From contig JAYKKT010000089.1 in the NCBI GenBank assembly GCA_036023115.1, positions 10,876,001 to 10,940,000 of the forward strand: a stretch of 64,000 nucleotides of DNA. The letters run 5' to 3'. Shown here piece after piece: positions 25,691-38,240 of this stretch (positions are counted from its first letter, which is position 1; every line of letters begins with the position of its first letter). Below the pieces are notes generated by a model that was given only the letters and a program-made list of their open reading frames with translations, made no database searches and was not told the DNA's origin. The DNA comes from Brasenia schreberi. Its lineage: Eukaryota; Streptophyta; Magnoliopsida; Nymphaeales; Cabombaceae. A program made the translations under genes and the position numbers.

Positions 25691-26403
25691 CAATCTCCTG
25701 AATCCTCTTCAACGATAAAAATAGATAGATGGTAGAGATTAAATATAACAAGATTGATATGCGCACAAACTAATATGTGCACCACACACCCCAATTTTTA
25801 CATGATTTCAAATATAAACCCGCCTGTCAAGTATTTACCACAATGACCCCAAAATACCCTCTTTCTATGAATCATCGGTATCATCCATTCGTCTTGAACC
25901 ACCATTGAAAGGCATTCATTGCTCAATCTTGCAACCAAACAACTCAACAGAACCAACTAAAAAAGGAAAAAAAAACAAAAGCAAATAAGAAGCCTTTTCG
26001 AAGATGTTTCTATTGAGTTTAAAAGGTGCGTTGTTGATTTGATCTAATTTTTGCTATTTTTTTTTGCTTGATTGGATTCGTTTCCGATCAAATCTTAACG
26101 AAAATATCTCATCATGCCTGAGCCGCATTTCTTTCTTCGTGAGAACGCGGGTTGACCGTATCTCTATTGTGTTTGGGGACGTGGCTTGTTCGCCAGCAAG
26201 CAAGGCTATTTGAAGCATATCGCCGTACACAAAAATGCACGAACGTGAAGCACAGAAATCTAATTCACAAAGAAATCCAAAGGACTCTGTTACAAAGTCT
26301 TCATTGTCATATAAAGAATACCCTCATCATGTTCACAAGTAGTAGACATTGGACTAGCAAAATCTTATGCAACGGTAAAAGACATCAAGAGATTCCTTTG
26401 CTC

Positions 26404-29019
26404 TCATTGCTCGCCAGGAATACTCTTGATGATGTCCGAGTCACCTGAAAAAGTGCATCGAATGAAAGATCCGAACAACGAACAATATACAGAGAAATGA
26501 GCAAATATTAAGGAGCTGATGTACGCACCTGGATCTGTTATGCTGAGACAGCACACCCGAAAGTATTTACCACAGGCTGTACCGAGATCATTGTTATCTG
26601 AAGAAAATCAAGAAAACCAAACATAACACACATCAGATCTCATGTACAAGAAAACAGACATATACTTGCGACAACTTAAAGAATGCGTCCAAAAGAATAT
26701 TAAAGAAGGCAGTTGAGTCTCTTTAGTGCACCATGTAGGTATTAAGTTCTTGATGTAGAATCCTTGCATAGAAACAAAGCCCTACAATAGACTACAAGAA
26801 GCATGCAAACTCATCACCGGTCTTGGAGAGTATAAGAGAGAGAATGTAGTCCTTCCTATACCACACTACTATGCTGCGTTCAAGAAAAACAAACTGCAAA
26901 TTGAACAAGAGATAAAGCTCAAGACTGAGTTGGGAAGTTGCCAACTTTCCAGCTGGATTGAACACCGGCCCTTGACATCTCATGATCTCTGAATTGCTAT
27001 GGTAGCCATGTCATATAAAAGCTTGTGCTAGACTCAAGCCAGTTTCCATTTGAGCATTCATCACCACCCTCAGAAAGATCCAAGCCAATAAATCCATATT
27101 GGCTTTGTATGCAACACCTTAAGAAAATGAATAAATTTAAACAGTAACTGGACACACACCGCTAAGAGCATGTTGGTTCTGCACTGTAAATTCCAATCCC
27201 TCACGACGAAAACCAAGCTTTTCCCACATTAGGGGAGCAAGGCTACATGGATTCTTGAGATACATTCTTGTCTACCATTGGCCATCCGTTGAATCAAGAA
27301 GATAAAAGAACATGTTTTATGTATTGTCAATTCTCAAAGATATCTGACTTTTAACCACGAAACTACAGTTTCAAGTAAAACCCATAAAGAGAAATCTGAA
27401 CTGTCATTAATAAGAGGTTCCCAATTTGCAAAAGAATCAGAGGATAGGACCATCCATTATCACGAACATGGCCTGATATAGCAGATATACAATCATGATT
27501 TAGGTCTCAAAGAACTCTTAGAAGAGTTTCAGGATCCTAATCCCACAAGCACAAAGATACAGGTTACTTAAACATCCAAGACATCAATTCTTCACATACA
27601 TGTAGAACAAGTCAGGTCACATATTCTTCAATGTTAAACTCCAAAGCTGATATCAAAGATACACTCACAGAACATGCAGAATGATCCTAAAAGAGTGCTG
27701 GAACATATTCATTGCAGTCTGTACTTAACTTACAATTAAAATCACAAATATCATCCTTATATTTGCTATTCACAACAAAATTAGCAACCTTATATTTGAA
27801 ACTTCATTTATGAAAGTTTCAACTTTCAAATGATTAGCAAATCAAAGATTCTCAATAATAGACAGAGAAGAAGGTTTTCTACACGTGTTAACATCAGACA
27901 TTCGAGATAACAATGCATAACATAATCATACGCAATGACAAAACTGAAACAGAGAGTTAGTACATAAGAGAAACTAACAAACAAATTCAAAAGTAATCAA
28001 ATGCGCCAGGCAACAAAAAAACAGTAAAGCACATATCAAGAAGCCCTTTCTTATAAGCAAACCAAAAATTGAAGACAAAAATGAATACGGTAAACATTAA
28101 TATTATACGCATATCGTAACAACATACAACTCATACGTGAAGAAAACTCACTCCCATTGAAATGGTGTACCCCGACTTTGGCAAGCATGGCATAATACTC
28201 GATCTCAGACTTCCTGAGTGGTGGGCAGTTGTTCGAGATGATAATCAGCTTTGCTGTATTGACAACAGATAAACATCCATTAGACTAACGTAATGGCTTT
28301 ACGCAAGAAACATACAGAAAACACCATGTCAAAAAAATATTACATGTATACTAGCAGCTATACGGACCTAAATTGGCTAGCGTGGATATTCCATATTCAA
28401 GTTCAAATACCCAAAAATTGCCCCAACCCGTCTACTCAACGGCGCAAAAAACACTCCGAAGAGAAAACCATCCAGCAAAACAATGGATAACCATCGAAAC
28501 TTTTGACCACTGGAACACCGAAAAATAAAGGAAGGAAGATCGGCAGAAACTAAGAAAACCAAAGAACTAGGTAAAAGTAAAGAGTAGACGAGTAAAGTAT
28601 GGAGAGGAAGAAAGACATAAACAGCCATCTATACAGAGGAACCATATCCAATGCAAATAATTACGTCTTCCGCAGAATGGTCTGAACAGGGAAAAGTATC
28701 TGAAAAATGGAGAGGTTCCAACACAAAATGAACGACGATTTAGACCCGTAATCAAGGTAAAGCACGATCCCAATCAGCTGATACCTTTGGAGCTCCTCAG
28801 AGATCTGAGGACTGTCTTGTACCCAAGCGTGTACTTTCCGCTCTTCATCACGAGAGCAAGCCGATTATTAATGCTCTCATGGGTCTTCTTCTGAGGAAGC
28901 CAAAATGGAGGGAGAAAATGATTCTTAATCGAAATTAGGAAGAAATAAAAACGTGAGAGAAGACGAAAACTCAAGATTCAGCAGAAGGGGAAGCTCACCG
29001 TCTTCTTGGTGGTCGACAT
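26404..29019 (-). CDS. 60S ribosomal protein eL30 (L30e), five exons, 112 aa
   Basis: Exons in transcription order: 29019-28999, 28890-28785, 28253-28152, 26597-26529, 26444-26404. All borders are GT..AG and phases are consistent (339 coding bases including TGA). The protein starts [18 protein letters not shown], continues [60 protein letters not shown] and ends [13 protein letters not shown], the full eL30 fold at normal length. It binds rRNA in the large subunit near the intersubunit bridge; the L7Ae/L30e-type RNA-binding fold is conserved. The start is fixed by the short first exon (MSTTKKT), typical of plant eL30. Intron 3 is long (about 1.55 kb, 26598-28151). No lesion was found. Confidence 0.95.
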
Positions 29020-29036
29020 CGCCACAACCCTGGAAC

Positions 29037-29111
29037 CGAAACCCTAGAGAGAACTGGAATAGTGGCGCCGCGGAACCCTAACTTTACTCGCCGGAGCCCT
29101 CGGCTTTTATA
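29037..29111 (-). promoter_or_regulatory. eL30 core promoter: TATA and telo boxes
   Basis: Read on the minus strand, TATAAAAG lies at 29111-29104. Telo-box-like AAACCCTA occurs at 29039-29046 and AACCCTAA at 29075-29082 (plus-strand orientation). Telo boxes near the start site are typical of plant ribosomal protein genes and link them to growth-dependent expression. Confidence 0.7.
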
Positions 29112-29224
29112 CAGAAGTAATTGGGGTTCAGTGATGAACGCAAAATTATCAGGAACGCCCTTCATATTTTCCTCTTTAGTCTGAAGGGGGTCGTAGTTTC
29201 ACCTAAATTATCTGAGCAGACCCG

Positions 29225-29866
29225 TAGGGGTGTTCATGGAACCAGTTCTAGATGTTGACGGTATGGTTGGTTCTAACCAGAAAAAAAATCTGGTGAACGT
29301 TCACGGTTCAAGTGTAATAACCAAACCATTATATATATAGTGATATGCTTAATGCATGATTAAATCTCTTTAAACATTTCAATAGTTCGATCACAATGAT
29401 TAATAGTAAAGATTTGAAATGAAAAAGTAAAATGCATCATCAAATGAAAGTACAAAAAGTACAATAGTATATTTGTTCTTTGAGTTTTAAATTTGTATGT
29501 TTAATAAAGATTGAGCATGTATGAGAATTGAGCATGGACTAATCTCTCTCTATGTATAAATATAAAATGTTTATATATTTATACCGATTTAAATTTTGAC
29601 AAGTTTATATATATGTGAGTTTTATAAACCTCGTATATATCAAATGTGGATCATGCATCCAAATAATCTCATGGTATAATATATTATATTTAGCAAAATC
29701 CTTAAGTTAGTGGAAATTGTGGTTTATGATCGAACCATACCAAAACCGTTGGTTGGGTTCTGGCCGTAGTATGATATGATACGGTTCTCTAAGTTGAGAA
29801 CCGAAACTAACAGTTTGGTTGGAGGTTGAGACTATAACAGTATCAAATCGAACTGTGAACATCCTA
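29225..29866. mobile_element. hAT-like non-autonomous repeat
   Basis: The left end is TAGGGGTGTTCATGG; the right end in reverse complement is TAGGATGTTCACAGTTCG. The interior is AT-rich and resembles the units at 2076-3287. No transposase is present, and the flanking 8-mers do not match. Confidence 0.45.
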
Positions 29867-30599
29867 TTTGGATCCGATAGATGTATCTTTTCAGCTAATT
29901 CATCTTGATTTGCAGCATGAACCGTGACTAAACCAGCATTAGGATGGTTCTGGTTATGGATTTATAACTAGAGCCATATTTTCCAGCTTAAATTAGATAT
30001 CACAATACATCATGGGTTTCATTCAGTAAAAAACGTTGTTGTTTAGAACTAAATGCAAACTTTGTTGTTTAAAATTAAATGCTGTTTACATGAGAGAATA
30101 AACATATCCCAATAGAAAATTTAGCAGAAGGAACAAACTGCTACAACCCACAATATATAACAGAATAAATCAAACACAAAAGCGAGAGAAGGATCCATGA
30201 GACAAAGCGGATTATAGGAGGGAGGGTCCTATCCTTCAGCAATTCCCTGGGATTCTATAGATCTGATAAATAATCAAAAAGAAAAATCAACAAATAAAGA
30301 AACAGAAATGGGAAGATTTCAAAAACTGTGACCACCGTCAGTAGATAGGGAGGGGATTGAGTTTCTGTAGAGAAAATGAAAACTATAGACACCCATTGCA
30401 AAGGGGAGAGGAGACAATTTATTAGTAATAACATAATTCCTCTTTCTCTCTTGAGGTTCGCTTTCTGCGTTGAGGAAGAAAGAAAAAGGAAGAAGACGCA
30501 CTCCCACAATCTCTCTGTCTCCGTCTCTCTGCTGTTGGCTGTTAACTTATTATTCATATGCTATTTGTGGAGGGGAAAAAAAACTTATTAACATGTGTT

Positions 30600-30714
30600 A
30601 TCACCGCCAAAAGCTTTACCTGCATGACCCTGGGGTTGACGCTTCGGTTCAATATTACGTGTCCCGTGTGGTGCAAAACGTATCCTTGCTTCCTTAAGTT
30701 TAAATAGCGCGCGA
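30600..30714 (+). promoter_or_regulatory. Conserved promoter block of array unit A
   Basis: The module TTATCACCGCC, GACGCTTCGGTTCAA, ATTACGTGTCCCG and GTTTAAATAGCGCGCGAG is conserved in units A, C and D, and less well in B (32835-32958). The TTTAAATA element could act as a TATA box and ACGTGTC is an ABRE-like core. Equivalent blocks: C 36180-36280, D 43700-43830. In unit B the ACGTGTC core is ATGTGTC. Confidence 0.5.
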
Positions 30715-30836
30715 GTTGCTGCCGCGAGTCTCAATCAAACGAAGAAAAGGAAGACCCAAATACCGTTGGTTGTGAGCGTTATTCGACTCAAAAGGTCGAT
30801 CCTTTTGAGGCTGCCAAGAAGGAGGACCCTCCAACA

Positions 30837-31028
30837 ATGGAGGGCTTTCCTACCGATCCTTCCCTGCAATGGAAATCCCCAATCGCTGAAACGGAGCTTG
30901 AAGGCCAGGATTTTGAGCTCATATTGATGCAATTTTGTTTGGAATCGATACAATATGAGGAAGCTGGATCGTTTGCAGAGCAGCAGGGGCGAGGGAGATA
31001 CATGAGGGATGTGCTGGATGGTGTTTGA
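30837..31028 (+). CDS. Unrecognised coding-like core, array unit A
   Basis: An open frame of 63 codons beginning MEGFPTDPSLQWKS and containing FELILMQFCLESIQ. The same words appear in unit B (PADPSLQWNPP, then FELILMQFCLESIE) and unit D (FELISMQFCLELL), with frame changes between copies. I do not recognise the protein. The segment is acidic and helix-like. It could be the first coding exon of a small gene family or a conserved non-coding block, and I have no evidence of function. Confidence 0.3.
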   Translation: MEGFPTDPSLQWKSPIAETELEGQDFELILMQFCLESIQYEEAGSFAEQQGRGRYMRDVLDGV

Positions 31029-31129
31029 TGCAAGTATGCCTTTAATATATCGGCAAGTTATTTTTTTAGCTACCATATTAACTCTGCTGTATACAGTTTC
31101 TTTTCTTGATTATAATTCTGATAGTAGGG

Positions 31130-31262
31130 CACCTCGAGCGTTAGCTCAATTCGCTGGGTGCTCAGCCGCCATTGTTGCTGGTGGAGAGTTTGACTCATGG
31201 GGGGTACATGTGTGTGTGTGAGGATTCAGCCTCCCCTTTAATCAAAAACAAGAAATTATAAA
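31130..31262 (+). mobile_element. tRNA-derived SINE inside unit A
   Basis: A-box-like TTAGCTCAATTCGCTGG and B-box-like GAGAGTTTGACTC occur in tRNA order, followed by TGTGTGTG and CAAAAACAAGAAATT. The same insertion is at the same place in units B (33435-33555), C (40365-40490) and D (44222-44350), so it was present before the units duplicated. Confidence 0.55.
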
Positions 31263-32639
31263 AATGGTCAATTTTCAAAGTATAGGAGCCCATTATACTT
31301 GGTTTTCTGCATTCTTTCTGGTAATTGGGACAATTATCGTAGTGCCCATTGCTTCCTTCTAACGCTATTGATCAAGAGGCAGCGACTACAAGCACTATAC
31401 ATTGACTTTGGCTTCCTTCTTTCATAGGTCAGGCTACTAACCCATATATGTTATGGAATGATAGCTTTTGCAGTAAAATGCATCTCATATTCTGTCCATC
31501 GTATCAGTCAACACTGCTATGCTCTTGAAGACATCATTTTGGATCTGCTTCGTGAAGTTTTGTTGATATGTCCATCATCTCATATTTTTCGGCTTGTAAT
31601 TGGGACAGTTTTCATAGTATCGATTGCTTCCTCTGATGCCATTGATCCAGAGGCAGCGACTACAAATACTACACATTGGCTTTGGTTTCCCTCTTTCATA
31701 GGTCAGGCTACTAACTCATATATGTTATGGTATGACAGCTTCCGCAGTAAAATGCATCTCATATTCTGTCCATCGTATCAGTTAACCCTGCTATGCTCTT
31801 AAAGATATCATTTTGGATATGCTGCGTGAAGTCTTGTTGATGAACCCTGTATAGTTTAACCCCTCTCCATTTGGGTTGCTAATGAAGATCAATTTTGTTT
31901 CATCTGCTACCTCGGGTTATTGTAAGTGGTGTATCTTTCCACGTGAGGCTCTACAGACTTTAGGGTCCGACCCTGGCTCTTTTCAGCCCCTCCGCTAGTC
32001 AGAAGAATATTAAAATGATCTTGGACTTGGTGACAATGATGACAATCTTGATTAGGTAATCTAATTGAGATGCGGTATTTTATAGTCATGCATTGACATA
32101 TAAATATAAGCACTTGCGACATAACACTTCTTTTTGGAAACTACAAATAATTTTTCCACTAGATAGAGATTTTCCTTTCTTTTTTCTTGAGAGAGATTTA
32201 TTCTCCACAGGGAGATATGCAACTTGTGAAGTATAAATGACACGTGTGGTAATATTGAATTCGGTCTGCCTTTCTTGATAAGGTGCTGTTGCTATACTGA
32301 TTTCCTTGCCCTTCTAGCAGGAGTTTCAATCGTGAAGGAGAATAGTAGCAGGATTTGAAAGGAAGAACAACTTTTGATTGCAAATAGGCCCAACATGTCA
32401 TAATAAGATATATAAGAAAGATAATTCATGTTATTTTTATACATATTTTTCCAATTCCTTCATTTATTTAATCTTTTACCATTTTCACTTGGTTCAAGGT
32501 TTGAACCGGAACCCCTCGGTACAAACAGTAGCAGAAATTGACCCCGGTCCAGTTTGTTTATGATTCTTGGTTTCAAGAAAACTGGAACCGTTGTGATATA
32601 TGTATGTATCAGGAACTACTGTTTAATGGAACAGGATCC

Positions 32640-34570
32640 AGTTCGTTTCATTTCGTTCTGTAGATTTAACAATGTCAAAGAATTTTCTTATCCCAACTGA
32701 CAAATAATTAAAAAGAGAGGGAGGAAACTGAGTTTTTGCAGAGAAAATGAGAACGATAGACACCGATGGGAAAAGGGCAGAGGAGATAATGCAAAAGGGT
32801 TAAAATACAAAGAACACTTCACCTATTACTTTGTGTTATCACCGCCAGAATTTTTACCTGCATCAGCATCGGCTTGACGCTTCGGTTCAACATTATGTGT
32901 CTCGCGTCGTTCGTAACGTATTACTGCGATTTTACTCCAAGTTTAAACAGCGCGCGAGTAGCTGCCGCGAGTCGCACGAGATGAAGAACAAGAAGACCCA
33001 AATACCGTTGGCTGTGAGCGATGATCGACTCAAAAACTCTATCCTTTGGTGTTATTACGAAGAAAGACCAAAGCAAGGAAGGACCATGCAACAATGGAGG
33101 GCTCCCTGCGGATCCTTCCCTGCAATGGAATCCCCCAACTGCTGAGATGGGGCTCGAAGGACAGGCTTTTGAGCTCATATTGATGCAGTTCTGTTTGGAA
33201 TCAATAGAATGTGTGGCCGATGGATCGTTTGCAGTACAGCAGGGTTGAGGGAGATATATGACGAGATGAACGTCCTCGTCGATCTCGTCACCAATCACTC
33301 CTCGTTCTTTTCCGATTCCCCAGATGGTATTTGAAGCAAGCATGACTTCAATATATTAACTAAGCATGACTTCAATACATTAACTCTGCTGCTTATATTG
33401 ATTTCTTTCTTGATCTTAATTCTGATATTGGTGCAGCCAGAACGTTACAAGCTCGAGTAGCATGACACCATTGCTGCTGCTGGGAGTTTCGACTCCCTCT
33501 GGTTGCATGTGTTGTGTGTTTGGCTTCGGCCTTTCCTTGAACCAAAAACAAGAAATTCTCATAGTGGTCAGTTTCCAAAGAATAGGAGGTCAGTATACTC
33601 GGTTTTCAGCATTAAATCTCAGTAATCGGGACACTTGTCGTAGTATTGACTGCTTCCTCTGATGCTATTGATCTAGAGGGAATGACTACAAACACTACAT
33701 GTTGGCTTTTCATTTCCCTCTTTCATAGGTCAGGCTACGAACCCATGTATGTTATGGGATGCATCTCATACTCTGTCAAACACATCAGTTTACACAAAAT
33801 GTGCTCTTGAAGATAGGATTTCGTATATGCTTTGTGAACTTGTGTTTACATGTCGAAAGCAAGCTTTCATTCCCGCAGTATTTCTCAGCACTTCTTAGGC
33901 TTTAGACTGGGATGAAAACGTGGGTGTTTATAATGTATGGTGAACCACCGTATACATCATGCCCTCCTCCATTTGGGTTGCTAATGAAGCTTAATTTTAT
34001 TTCATCACGTGCTTCAGGTTACTGCAAGTGGTGCATCTTTCCATGTTAATGCTTTACGAAAGTAAAGGTCTGAACCTTGGATAGTTCAACCCCTCTGATA
34101 AGCTGAAGAATACCAAAATGATCTTGGACGTGGTAAAATTGCTGGCAGCTTTTATGAGGTAATCTAATTGAGATGTATTATATAGTCATGCATTGACATA
34201 TAAATATGAGAACTTCCAACATGACACTTCTCTCCGGAAACCACACGTGTTTCTTCCACTAGAAAGAGAATTTTCTTTCTTTCTTGAGGGAGAGAGATTT
34301 GTTCTCCACAGAGATATACAACTTGAGCAGTATAAATCACAATCGCAGTGAGTGAATTTTTTGCCTGCCTTTCTTGATAAGTTGCAATCTCAGTTCTGAT
34401 TTCCTGCCCTTCTTGCAGGAGTTTCAAATTTCAAGTGCTTAAAGTGGTGGTGTTGTGGTTCCCGACTAGCTATGAACTCAAAATTCCGTAGTTCGACTTC
34501 TAATTTTGTTTTACTTGCTTTTATTTCTGTCATACAGTGGATATTTTGTTTTGCTATGTGGGGGTGCAAT
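32640..34570 (+). repeat. Tandem array unit B
   Basis: Same order of blocks as unit A: leader at about 32640, promoter block 32835-32958, core 33086-33330, SINE 33435-33555, exon-like block 34018-34160. Homology to units C and D continues to about 34570 (CATACAGTGGATATT) and then stops abruptly, where the unrelated segment 34570-35590 begins. Confidence 0.75.
33086..33330 (+). pseudogene. Unrecognised coding-like core, array unit B
   Basis: One frame reads GGLPADPSLQWNPPTAEMGL, then FELILMQFCLESIECVADGS and FAVQQG, then a stop at 33246. The next frame carries YDEMNVLVDLVTNHSSFFSD. Unit C shows the same two blocks. Either the core is frameshifted or an intron joins the blocks. Not recognised. 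Confidence 0.3.
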
Positions 34571-35590
34571 CTCCAATCTCAATGTCTTTGATTCATCTAC
34601 AATGTTGCTCTCAACAAGAATTTCTGCTCTAAAATATAAAACAACACAGACTATTGTCTTTTCTTCCAAACGTCCGATTTCTCCCAATGTGACCACATTG
34701 TCATCCCAATTACCATATAAAGCCTGTTGCATAAACAAGTAACTTTGGGTGAATGAAGAGCTATCCCTGTTTCTTCTTCAAAAAGGGCACCATTTTCTCC
34801 CGTAACCAAAGAATAAAGAGCCTTCGCAATTATCCTAATAAATCCCACCTTTTTTTTATAGTACTCCTAGAGCCAACTGCATCATCCACAACAAAAGGTA
34901 AAGATTTTGCCATTATGTCTCTGAAAGAGTCATTAGAGACCAGTCCTTTGATATGCTCCTCGCTTCTTTCAGGGATGATCTTACACGCTTCAACGACGTT
35001 CATGTCCACCAAATCTCCCATGAAATGCTCAAACTGCTGTTTAGCTTATATATAGATACACAACCAAGTAGATAGTGAAGCCACACCAGAAACTCAGAAA
35101 TGCTTGACTGGTTAAGTAATTCCCCCACACCAAAGACAAAATGACAACTAGTTTAAGAATCACGAATTGGTGGCAGCAATACCATGGACACCAACATGCA
35201 CTATTGCTCAACTAGCGACGTTCTCAATTGGTTGAAGTGAATAATACGTTGCTTACTGCGATTGTACAACGAAAACCAGAAAAATTCAATCATGTACTCA
35301 TACAAGGAGCAAGGATTTGTATTGGATTATACGATTTAAATGGATGGTTGATCAATTAGTTAAAGATGTATGATCAATTCAGGATCAAACGACCACGGCA
35401 ACGAATATGAAAGATGCATACACACCGCCATAGTTGCAGAACCCTCTTCCAAGATACAAACACGAAAATGACAAATTAGAAACCATGCTGATTGCGACAC
35501 AAGCATCCTAAAAAGACCACACAAAAGAAATTACCACCAAAACTATGATATGTTAAGGACAGATGAAGATAGTAAACATTAAAGAAGCGC
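34570..35590 (-). other. Unrelated segment between units B and C, with a coding-like minus-strand stretch
   Basis: On the minus strand 35043-34830 reads FEHFMGDLVDMNVVEACKII, then SFRDIMAKSLPFVVDDAV. After a frame change near 34845 it continues IAKALYSLVTGENGALFEEE, and in another frame QQALYGNWDDNVVTLGEIGR. The amino-acid texture looks like decayed coding sequence (a pseudogene piece) but I do not recognise the family. The rest, to 35590, shows nothing. Confidence 0.3.
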
Positions 35591-36387
35591 CATATTTTCA
35601 GCTTTAAAATAGTTTATCACAATAGAGCATGGGTCTCATTCATTAAGAAGTTGAGCAGTAGTTTAGAGTTACATGCGGTTTACACGACAATAAGCATATC
35701 CCAAACGGCATCCACCCACAACATATAACAGAATATATGAATCAAACACAAAAACGAGCGAAGAATCAATGAGACATAACGGATTATATGTGGTACGATT
35801 CCGTAGATCTAACAACGTCAAACATTTTCATTATCCCAGCTGGTAAATAATCAAAAAGAGAAATCAACAAATAAAAAAAACGAAACGGGAAGACTTCCAA
35901 AACTGCTACCACCATCAGTAGATAGGGAGGGGATTGAGCTTTTGCAGAGAAAGATGGGAACTATAGACACATATAGGAAAAGGAGAGAGAAGACGATGCA
36001 AAAGGGTCGCAAAATTCAAACAACTCTTTGGAATCAGCTTTTTCAGTAATGGTATTATTCCTCTTTCTCTCTCGGTCATATGTTTCTGCATTGAGGAAGA
36101 AAGGGAGACAACAAGACGCACATCAACAATCTCTCTCTCTCTCGGCCCAATGCCGAAAACGAAAGGCTTATTACTTTGCGTTATCACCGCCAAAATGTTT
36201 ACCTGCACTACCTCCAGCTTGACGCTTACGCTTCGGTTCAACATTACGTGTCCCGCGTCGAGTTTAAATAGCGCGCGAGTAGATGCCGCGAGTCGCCACG
36301 AGACGAAGAAAAGGAAGACCCAAATACCGTTGGCTGTGAGCGATGATCGACTCAAAAATTCGATCCTTTTGTGTTATTGCGAAGGAA

Positions 36388-36392
36388 GACCA
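36388..36392 (+). repeat. Target-site duplication (left) of Copia element 2
   Basis: GACCA here and again at 39966-39970. Unit B carries a single uninterrupted version of this site (GAAAGACCAAAGCAAGGAAGG at about 33061). Confidence 0.9.
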
Positions 36393-36784
36393 TGACGTGA
36401 TGTGGCCATTCTCGACTCATCCACCATGTTAGATTGGACCTTGAGACCGTTATATGTATCTTAGATAAGGAATGATCATAATCAAAGGACGTTACCGAAA
36501 TTTCCGATAATGCTCTAGATAACGCTCCAGATGAGAAAAGTTGAAGGAGGAAAATCCGAGAAGAGGAGGGAGCATGTTGCCTATTTAAACGAAGCAGCTG
36601 ATAAAGAAAAGACACTGAAAAATTAGTCTTAAAAAAGGGAAAACAAACTGAGTTCCTCTCTCGAAAAACCCCTGTGTGAAAACCTCAAACACAATCAATT
36701 ACAGCTACATACTTTCCAGGCGAACAGACGCTACAGGACGGAACATAATTGAAGCACGTCACTGAAAGCAAGGAATCTCCAACA
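36393..36784 (+). repeat. 5' LTR of Copia element 2
   Basis: Starts TGACGTGATGTGGCC, ends AGGAATCTCCAACA, and contains the TATTTAAAC promoter-like segment at about 36582. By eye it differs from the 3' LTR at roughly one base in seven or eight; many differences are A or T here against G or C in the 3' copy. Confidence 0.9.
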
Positions 36785-36786
36785 TC

Positions 36787-36798
36787 TGGTATCAGGGA
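36787..36798 (+). promoter_or_regulatory. Primer-binding site of Copia element 2
   Basis: TGGTATCAGGGA begins two bases after the 5' LTR, matching the initiator tRNA-Met primer motif TGGTATCAGAGC. Confidence 0.8.
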
Positions 36799-36839
36799 CT
36801 CGTCATTGACCCTGCAAAAAAAAAATCACTCAAGTAAAA

Positions 36840-37070
36840 ATGATTTTCAAAAAACAAAAAAAAAAAGAAGAGAGAAAAGAAAGAGAGGAGAAAAGAGGAA
36901 GGAAAGAGGAGGCATCAAACGGTAGAGAAGGCAGGAAAGCCAAAAATGGCCAAAGCCACCCACGATCAGAAGGCAAAAACGGCCAAAGCCGTCTACGGCC
37001 AGAAGGCATGAAAGCCATAATAGGTCGAAGCCTCTAGCGGCCTAAAGGCGGGCCACCAAGAACAGGCCAA
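36840..37070 (+). repeat. Purine tract and GGCCAAAGCC-type minisatellite in the Copia leader
   Basis: A long A/G-only run (about 36850-36912) is followed by imperfect repeats of AGAAGGCAAAAACGGCCAAA. Element 1 has comparable CCAAAGGCC repeats at about 7200-7430, so this is a family feature of the untranslated leader. Confidence 0.6.
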
Positions 37071-37964
37071 AAACAACCGTTGCAGAGCGAAACAAAAAAA
37101 AAAAAAAAGAATCACGACAACCTCTCTCTGTGTCTCTCTCTCTCCCCTCCCATTATAACTTCTTGTCGAAAAAACCAGGGAAACACCGACTGTCGGCGAG
37201 CGATCGCCCTCCCGCTCTCTCTCTCTCCCTGTCTTTATCGAGTTTTACCTTCTCTCTCCTCCTTAAATATCGGGATTGAAAACCACGAGCCGAAACCGCT
37301 CATGGTTTTGGAAAACGCCAGCAGTTTTTGAGAAATCGCCTCAGGCAACGGATTAAAAAGTTCGTTTTGCCCAAGCTGATTTTCATTATTTACAATTTTG
37401 CCACTAGGCGAAATTACGAAATTGTCTAAATATTTTCGGGTAAAAAGATTATTTTGCCCTTAGTGTGCAAAAAGTATGTTTTACCCTCTGGCGGTTTGTG
37501 AAAATTACAAAATATCAGGCTATCATTTTACCTTTATACCCTTCTCAATTGAGATAATTTCAATTCTGCCATTTAGTCAAAAGAGAGGTTTGCTCCTGTA
37601 CTTTTGAAGTAATTACAGATTCAGCTTGAGGGTTAAAATTACATTTTTAACCCTGATCAGTTACGAATTTTACAAAATACTAAAGAATAATTTTACAAGT
37701 TTGTCCTTAGGCTTTTTCAAAAATTTCAAAAGAGGATAGATAGTTACATTACAGTTTTATCCTTAGTATTATTTAAGGGGTACAAAGGCAGAAATTCTTT
37801 GAGAAAATTTCAAATTTGTCCCAAGGAGCTTATGAAATTATCGTTGGTTTACTTTTATGATATTATGCATCGTTTTAACATGATTCTTATTATGTGTGCT
37901 CCTTGTTTTATATTTGTTTCTTTTTTAGACCGTTTAATTGTTATTATTGTCAAACACATAAAAA

Positions 37965-38240
37965 TGAGCTCTAGGATATGTGTGTCTAAGTTGGCAAAAA
38001 CTGAGAAGTTGAACGGTCTTAACTTCTAAACATGGAAGAGGAGAATCTCACTGGCTCTAACACTTGAAGGTGTTGAGTATGTGTTGAAGGAAACTTTGTG
38101 TCCGCCACCTCCAGACGTAAGTGAGCAACAAGTAGAAATGTATAAAACATTTCTAAAAGACGACATTATAGCAAGGACAATCATGTTGACCTACATGGAG
38201 GATGACTTGATTAGGGTCTTCGAAGAATACGAGATCATGT
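37965..38240 (+). pseudogene. Truncated Copia gag (element 2)
   Basis: MSSRICVSKLAKTEKLNGLN, a stop at 38027-38029, then SLALTLEGVEYVLKETLCPP and MYKTFLKDDIIARTIMLTYM, then EDDLIRVFEEYE. It breaks off directly into RT sequence at about 38240, so the nucleocapsid zinc knuckle is lost. Confidence 0.8.

Larger units (their letters stand above)
29965..32370 (+). repeat. Tandem array unit A
   Basis: First of four related units. It opens with CATATTTTCCAGCTT-type sequence shared with unit C (about 35590), then a conserved promoter block, a coding-like core, a SINE, intron-like sequence and a later exon-like block (about 31915-32055, homologous to 34018-34160 and 44808-44950). Unit A has its own internal duplication: about 31390-31590 is repeated at about 31660-31840 (the AGGTCAGGCTACTAAC segment). 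Confidence 0.75.

Noticed and set aside
33258..33330. NVLVDLVTNHSSFF in unit B resembles the DLVxNHxS motif of GH13 alpha-glucosidases
   Set aside because: No other GH13 motif lies nearby; the stretch is a short open piece in a frame-broken unit, and unit C has IGLVSNHASFF without further support.
32921..33343. 140-codon minus-strand open frame
   Set aside because: It lies antisense over the array promoter and core, has no domain, and is not kept open in the other units.
35915..36355. 146-codon minus-strand open frame
   Set aside because: Antisense of the conserved array leader and promoter block; no domain, and the frame is not conserved in units A, B or D.
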